Assembly: GCA_041749275.1 (NCBI GenBank) | Contig: JBGTBQ010000400.1 | Span: 1-9,798 of the forward strand | Reading direction: 5' to 3' | Origin: JBGTBQ01 sp041749275 | GTDB taxonomy: Bacteria; Acidobacteriota; Blastocatellia; Pyrinomonadales; Pyrinomonadaceae | DNA: 9,798 bases | Part shown: piece by piece, positions 7,037 to 9,798 of the stretch | Position numbering within the stretch: position 1 is the first letter of the stretch | Layout: each line of letters starts with the position of its first letter | Translations under genes and position numbers: made by a program | Notes under the pieces: model-generated | Databases searched by the model: none | What the model saw: only the letters and a program-made list of their open reading frames with translations | Told to the model about the DNA's origin: nothing

Positions 7037-7750
7037 ATGAAGTCGGAGAAGATTTCAGAGCTAACGACGAACCGTCTGAGCGTCTACCTGCGCTGCCTGA
7101 ATTTGCTGGCGGCTGCCGGGATCGGGACCATTTCGTCAAAGGCGCTAGGTGAACAGTTCAACCTGAACTCGGCGCAGATCAGGAAAGACCTCGCGCACTT
7201 CGGCGAGTTCGGCACGCGCGGCGTCGGCTATTCGGTGGACGAGTTGCGCCGCCACCTGACGCAAATCCTCGGTCTCGACCGCGCGCACCGCGTCGGCATC
7301 GTCGGCGCCGGGAACCTCGGCGCGGCGCTCGCCAACTACAACGGCTTCGCCGCGTCGAACTTTGAGGTCGTCGCGCTCTTCGACAACGACAAGGCGAAGA
7401 TCAATCGCCGCGTCGGCAGGCCCGGCGTCACGGTGCACGACGTAAAGAAACTCGCCCGCGTCGTGCGCGACGAAGAGATAGACGTGGCGGTTGTCGCCGT
7501 GCCGGCGCGCGTCGCGCAGAGGGTCTTGAACCAGATCATGTCGGCGGGCGTCAAGGCCGTCCTGAACTTCGCACCCGTCCGGCTGCACGCGCGTTTGGGC
7601 GTCAAGGTGAAGACCGTTGACTTGACCATCTCGCTGGAATCGCTATCGTACTTCCTCGCGCGCCCGCCGATTACATGCATCACCAATCCGCGCGGCCTTC
7701 TCCCCTATGAGGAGATCGCGCAACGCGAAGAGCAGGAGCTACAGGGTTAG
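7037..7750 (+). CDS. rex: Redox-sensing transcriptional repressor Rex
   Basis: 237 residues from ATG 7037, preceded by AGGGA at a 4-nt spacing. The frame stays open to an ATG at 6938, but those extra 33 residues are unlike Rex. Rex is a cytosolic homodimer that binds operators when NAD+ is high and releases them when NADH rises. The winged-helix domain covers about 5-80, with KALGEQFNLNSAQIRKDLAHFGEFGTRGVGY (36-65) holding the recognition helix and wing. The Rossmann domain follows with GAGNLG (90-95) and acidic D116 at the end of the second strand, consistent with NAD(H) preference. The C-terminal VDLTISLESLSYFLARPP is the domain-swapped helix region. It is the first gene of a run of five plus-strand genes leading to a microcompartment shell gene, 20 nt before the next start, so it probably controls that operon according to NADH/NAD+. 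No Rex operator is recognised nearby. Confidence 0.96.
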   Translation: MKSEKISELTTNRLSVYLRCLNLLAAAGIGTISSKALGEQFNLNSAQIRKDLAHFGEFGTRGVGYSVDELRRHLTQILGLDRAHRVGIVGAGNLGAALANYNGFAASNFEVVALFDNDKAKINRRVGRPGVTVHDVKKLARVVRDEEIDVAVVAVPARVAQRVLNQIMSAGVKAVLNFAPVRLHARLGVKVKTVDLTISLESLSYFLARPPITCITNPRGLLPYEEIAQREEQELQG

Positions 7751-7770
7751 AGCCGAAAGGTAAGAACACC

Positions 7771-8283
7771 ATGCCCACGTGCTTTCTCCAAAGAGTAGTG
7801 CCGTTCACGCTGGCCCTGTTGGTCGGCGTCGCGGCAGCCAGTTTGTTGGGCGTCAACGTCCCGCGCAAGCGCAAGTCGCATCGCCATTGGCGTGAGGAAC
7901 ACAGCAGCCGAACATGGCTGATGATTCGCTCGATGCCAGCGCCGAAGTACGCGAAAGCCGGCGAGCCGAAGTGCGAAGGCTGCTCCGTCCGTATGCGCCT
8001 CATGTTCGGCGCGGACGGCACGGTGTCGGGGAACGAGTTTCAACTGGGGCCGTCTTCCTACGCCTTGATTGAAGAGGCGACCGCCGCTGCCCGCGAGATA
8101 GCTTTTACCCCCGCGGCGCGCAACGGAAGGCCGATGCCCGTCTGGGCTGACGTGACATACTCCTGCGGCGGAGAGTTGCGTATGTCGCACTCGCCGGAGG
8201 TCTACACGTGCCGCCTGACGCTCGATAAGGATTCCGTCAAAACCGTGCGCGGCAGGCCGTGGCGCGTCATCACTTCGCCATGA
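7771..8283 (+). CDS. Signal-anchored or exported protein with TonB C-terminal-like domain
   Basis: 170 residues from ATG 7771, with an AAAGG Shine-Dalgarno about 9 nt upstream. A hydrophobic segment at about 10-28 is a signal peptide or membrane anchor, followed by a very basic stretch (RKRKSHRHW). Residues 68-132 look like a TonB C-terminal domain: CEGCSVRMRLMFGADGTVS, then an AAREIAFTPAARNGRPMPVWADVTY segment that matches the usual '..A.....F.PA..NG.PV...V.V.' pattern. A CxxC pair (C68, C71) precedes it. Such short TonB-C proteins are common in Acidobacteria; true TonB links ExbBD energy to outer-membrane receptors, but here there is no Pro-rich spacer, so energy transduction is doubtful. 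It is cotranscribed with rex, and its stop overlaps the aldolase start as ATGA (8280-8283), which implies translational coupling. Its role in a microcompartment operon is unknown. Confidence 0.72.
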   Translation: MPTCFLQRVVPFTLALLVGVAAASLLGVNVPRKRKSHRHWREEHSSRTWLMIRSMPAPKYAKAGEPKCEGCSVRMRLMFGADGTVSGNEFQLGPSSYALIEEATAAAREIAFTPAARNGRPMPVWADVTYSCGGELRMSHSPEVYTCRLTLDKDSVKTVRGRPWRVITSP

Positions 8284-9095
8284 ACGAACAGACAGCCCGG
8301 CGCGAGATCGTGCGCGTCGGCCAGCTACTCTACGAGCGCTCTTACGTCGTCTCTTCGGACGGCAACGTGAGCGTGCGTCTCGACGACGGGCGTATCCTTG
8401 CGACGCCGACGATGACGTGCAAGGGGCGCATGACCGAAGATTCGCTCGCCGTCACGGATTTGGATGGCAAGGCGCTCAACGACAAACGCGCATCGTCCGA
8501 GTTGGCGATGCATCTTTTGATCTACCACGAGCGCCCGGACGTAAAATCGGTCTGCCACGCGCACCCGCCGCACGGTTCGGCCTTCGCCGTCGCAGGGTTA
8601 GCCATTGACCAGCCGATTCTGTCCGAAGTGATTTTAACTTTAGGCTGCGTCCCGCTTGCCGAGTACGGCACGCCCTCGACCGATGAGTTGACCGAGGCGA
8701 TGCGCCCGCTCGTCAAGCACCACAACGCTTTGCTGATGGCGAATCATGGCGCGGTGGCCTACGGCGCCGATCTGTGGCAAGCTTTCGACCGGCTCGAAAC
8801 TCTGGAGCACACGGCGAAGATCGCCATCCTCGCGCGCATGCTCGGCGGCGCGCGGAATCTCGCACCCGACTCGATTGAAAAATTGATTCACGTCCGCGAG
8901 AAGGCCGGCTATCTCGACGAGAGCGCACGCTGCCAGTCATGCGGCTACCTGCACGAGACGCGCATCCTCTGCCCGACGGGCGAACGCGACATGGCGGCTA
9001 CCTCCCGCGCTACGAACGCCGCGAACACAAACGGCAAAATCTCGCTCACGCGTGAAGAACTCATTGAGTTGTTGGCTCAAGCGGCGCGATTGTAA
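8280..9095 (+). CDS. Class II aldolase with candidate microcompartment-targeting tail
   Basis: 271 residues from ATG 8280, chosen because it overlaps the previous stop as ATGA; an in-frame ATG at 8259 would add 7 residues. Residues 1-210 are the class II aldolase/adducin fold, which cleaves fuculose- or rhamnulose-1-phosphate-like substrates to dihydroxyacetone phosphate and lactaldehyde using Zn2+. Visible are DGNVSVR (28-34), ATPTMTCKGRM (41-51), catalytic E74 in SSELAMH, zinc ligands H93 and H95 in CHAHPPHG, and H156 in MANHGAVAYG. Beyond residue 220 it carries a Cys/His cluster (C228, C231, H235, C241), a polar Ala/Thr/Asn linker, and a final amphipathic helix KISLTREELIELLAQAARL (253-271). 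A linker plus short terminal helix is the shape of BMC encapsulation peptides, and a BMC shell gene lies just downstream. PVM-type BMCs use such an aldolase. Exact sugar substrate is uncertain; araD-type or dehydratase roles are possible. Confidence 0.9.
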   Translation: MNEQTARREIVRVGQLLYERSYVVSSDGNVSVRLDDGRILATPTMTCKGRMTEDSLAVTDLDGKALNDKRASSELAMHLLIYHERPDVKSVCHAHPPHGSAFAVAGLAIDQPILSEVILTLGCVPLAEYGTPSTDELTEAMRPLVKHHNALLMANHGAVAYGADLWQAFDRLETLEHTAKIAILARMLGGARNLAPDSIEKLIHVREKAGYLDESARCQSCGYLHETRILCPTGERDMAATSRATNAANTNGKISLTREELIELLAQAARL

Positions 9096-9107
9096 GGAGA
9101 ACTGTTG

Positions 9108-9587
9108 ATGAAGCGATTGCTTTATGGACTAACTCTTGCGCTAATAACTTTCGTTGCGGGCGTAAGTGTGGTTTCGGTCTGGAAGGCGAATCAAGCGCTC
9201 TCGCTTTGTGAGCTTAATTCAAACCCTGCCTCATTCGCGGGTAAAACAATACGCTTTCGTGCTCTGACGCAACGAACACCTTATATTGTTTTAGCCGGTT
9301 CGGCTTGCGACACTGAAGAAGGAGCGTGGGTCAGTGTCGAACTCGATTCGAGCGAACTTGCTAAACTGCCGTTGGACGAGCTAGCGGCCAGAACTCACGA
9401 AAAATATTTTAAAAGCATCAATCTTACTGACGTTGTCATAGTGGGCCAACTCGACCCGGAGTTCGGCCTTGGTTGTTTCGGGCCTAAGTATCATGTTAAG
9501 AATGCGCGTATCGAACGGATTCTTTCATCGCGTGCATTTGATGAATTGCAGGATTCGGTTCAATGGTTTAGGTCTAATTCTTATTGA
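9108..9587 (+). CDS. Small membrane-anchored protein of unknown function in the BMC operon
   Basis: 159 residues from ATG 9108, with an AAGGAG Shine-Dalgarno 8 nt upstream that overlaps the aldolase stop; TTG 9105 is a less likely start. A single hydrophobic segment at about 5-25 (LLYGLTLALITFVAGVSVVS) acts as anchor or signal peptide. The rest is beta-rich with an ASFAGKTIRFRALTQ segment, GAWVSVEL, and NLTDVVIVGQLDPEFGLGCFGPKYHVKNARIERI, a pattern resembling small OB-fold-like exported proteins ('...Y.GK.V.V.G...'), with cysteines at about 34, 67 and 122. I recognise no named family. Its codons (many TTA, AAT, CTT, ATT) are clearly AT-richer than those of its neighbours, which suggests later insertion or weak codon selection. 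It ends 12 nt before the shell gene, so it is transcribed with it, yet should act outside the cytosol. Confidence 0.72.
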   Translation: MKRLLYGLTLALITFVAGVSVVSVWKANQALSLCELNSNPASFAGKTIRFRALTQRTPYIVLAGSACDTEEGAWVSVELDSSELAKLPLDELAARTHEKYFKSINLTDVVIVGQLDPEFGLGCFGPKYHVKNARIERILSSRAFDELQDSVQWFRSNSY

Positions 9588-9599
9588 GGAGTAAAACGG

Positions 9600-9798
9600 A
9601 TGTCTCAGGAAGCACTCGGAATGGTTGAGACGAAGGGCCTCGTGGCGATGATCGAGGCGGCGGACGCAATGGTCAAGGCCGCGAACGTCACGCTCGTCGG
9701 CTATGAAAAAATCGGCGCGGGGTTCGTGACCGCCATCGTGCGCGGCGACGTGGCGGCGGTCAAGGCCGCGACGGACGCAGGCGCGGCGGCGGCGCGCC
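9600..9798 (+). CDS. Bacterial microcompartment hexameric shell protein (BMC-H), 5' part
   Basis: The first 66 residues of a BMC-domain protein, cut off by the window end; full-length BMC-H proteins are usually 90-105 residues. ATG 9600 follows GAGGAG at an 8-nt spacing. The sequence MSQEALGMVETKGLVAMIEA, AADAMVKAANVTLVGYEKIG and AGFVTAIVRGDVAAVKAATD is a textbook match to the PduA/EutM/CcmK group. K26 is the conserved edge lysine that packs hexamers into sheets, and KIGAG (37-41) forms the loop that lines the central pore, with small residues that allow passage of small polar metabolites. It self-assembles into the facets of a protein shell in the cytosol. It is the last gene seen of the rex-aldolase run, so further shell and enzyme genes should follow. 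Which BMC type it belongs to cannot be decided from this fragment alone. Confidence 0.96.
   Translation, partial: MSQEALGMVETKGLVAMIEAADAMVKAANVTLVGYEKIGAGFVTAIVRGDVAAVKAATDAGAAAAR

Overview
This window looks like a piece of an Acidobacteriota chromosome, most likely of Blastocatellia/Pyrinomonadaceae type. That placement is inferred from high GC, the 'VWFA-related Acidobacterial domain' architecture in the first protein, a stand-alone TonB-C-like secreted protein, and general codon use. No rRNA or other decisive marker is present, so it should be treated as probable. There is no CRISPR array, insertion sequence or prophage.

Layout. (1) 1-206: two tRNA genes on the minus strand, transcribed Val(TAC) then Asp(GTC), with a good sigma70-type promoter at 258-287. 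(2) 451-3943, plus strand: an exported von Willebrand A protein, a DUF5996 protein and phosphopentomutase (DeoB), all closely spaced. A long, nearly perfect hairpin (3952-4006) separates deoB from the convergent gene that follows. (3) 4051-6619, minus strand: an MHS-family MFS symporter, a small Cys-rich protein of about 84 residues, and a two-helix membrane protein resembling DUF4231/SLATT, which has its own TTGACA-17-TATCTT promoter at 6724-6752. (4) 7037-9798, plus strand: the most interesting part. It holds the redox repressor Rex, a membrane-anchored or exported TonB-C-like protein, a class II aldolase overlapping it by ATGA, a small membrane-anchored protein, and the 5' end of a bacterial microcompartment (BMC) hexameric shell protein that runs off the window.

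How the genes may work together. Region 4 reads as the head of a BMC operon. The aldolase has the family's zinc and catalytic residues, plus a C-terminal extension made of a Cys/His cluster, a low-complexity linker and a short amphipathic helix. That arrangement resembles the encapsulation peptides that direct enzymes into BMC lumens. Class II (fuculose/rhamnulose-1-phosphate-type) aldolases are the signature enzyme of the Planctomycete/Verrucomicrobia BMC type, which degrades deoxy-sugars through lactaldehyde. Finding one with Rex, an NADH/NAD+ sensor, at the head of the operon suggests a redox-controlled aldehyde-processing compartment in an acidobacterium. Two apparently exported or membrane-anchored proteins lie inside this otherwise cytosolic operon and are unexplained.

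Region 3 has an accessory look, with a SLATT-like membrane protein, a small Cys-rich neighbour and AT-richer flanks. Regions 1 and 2 are mostly housekeeping.
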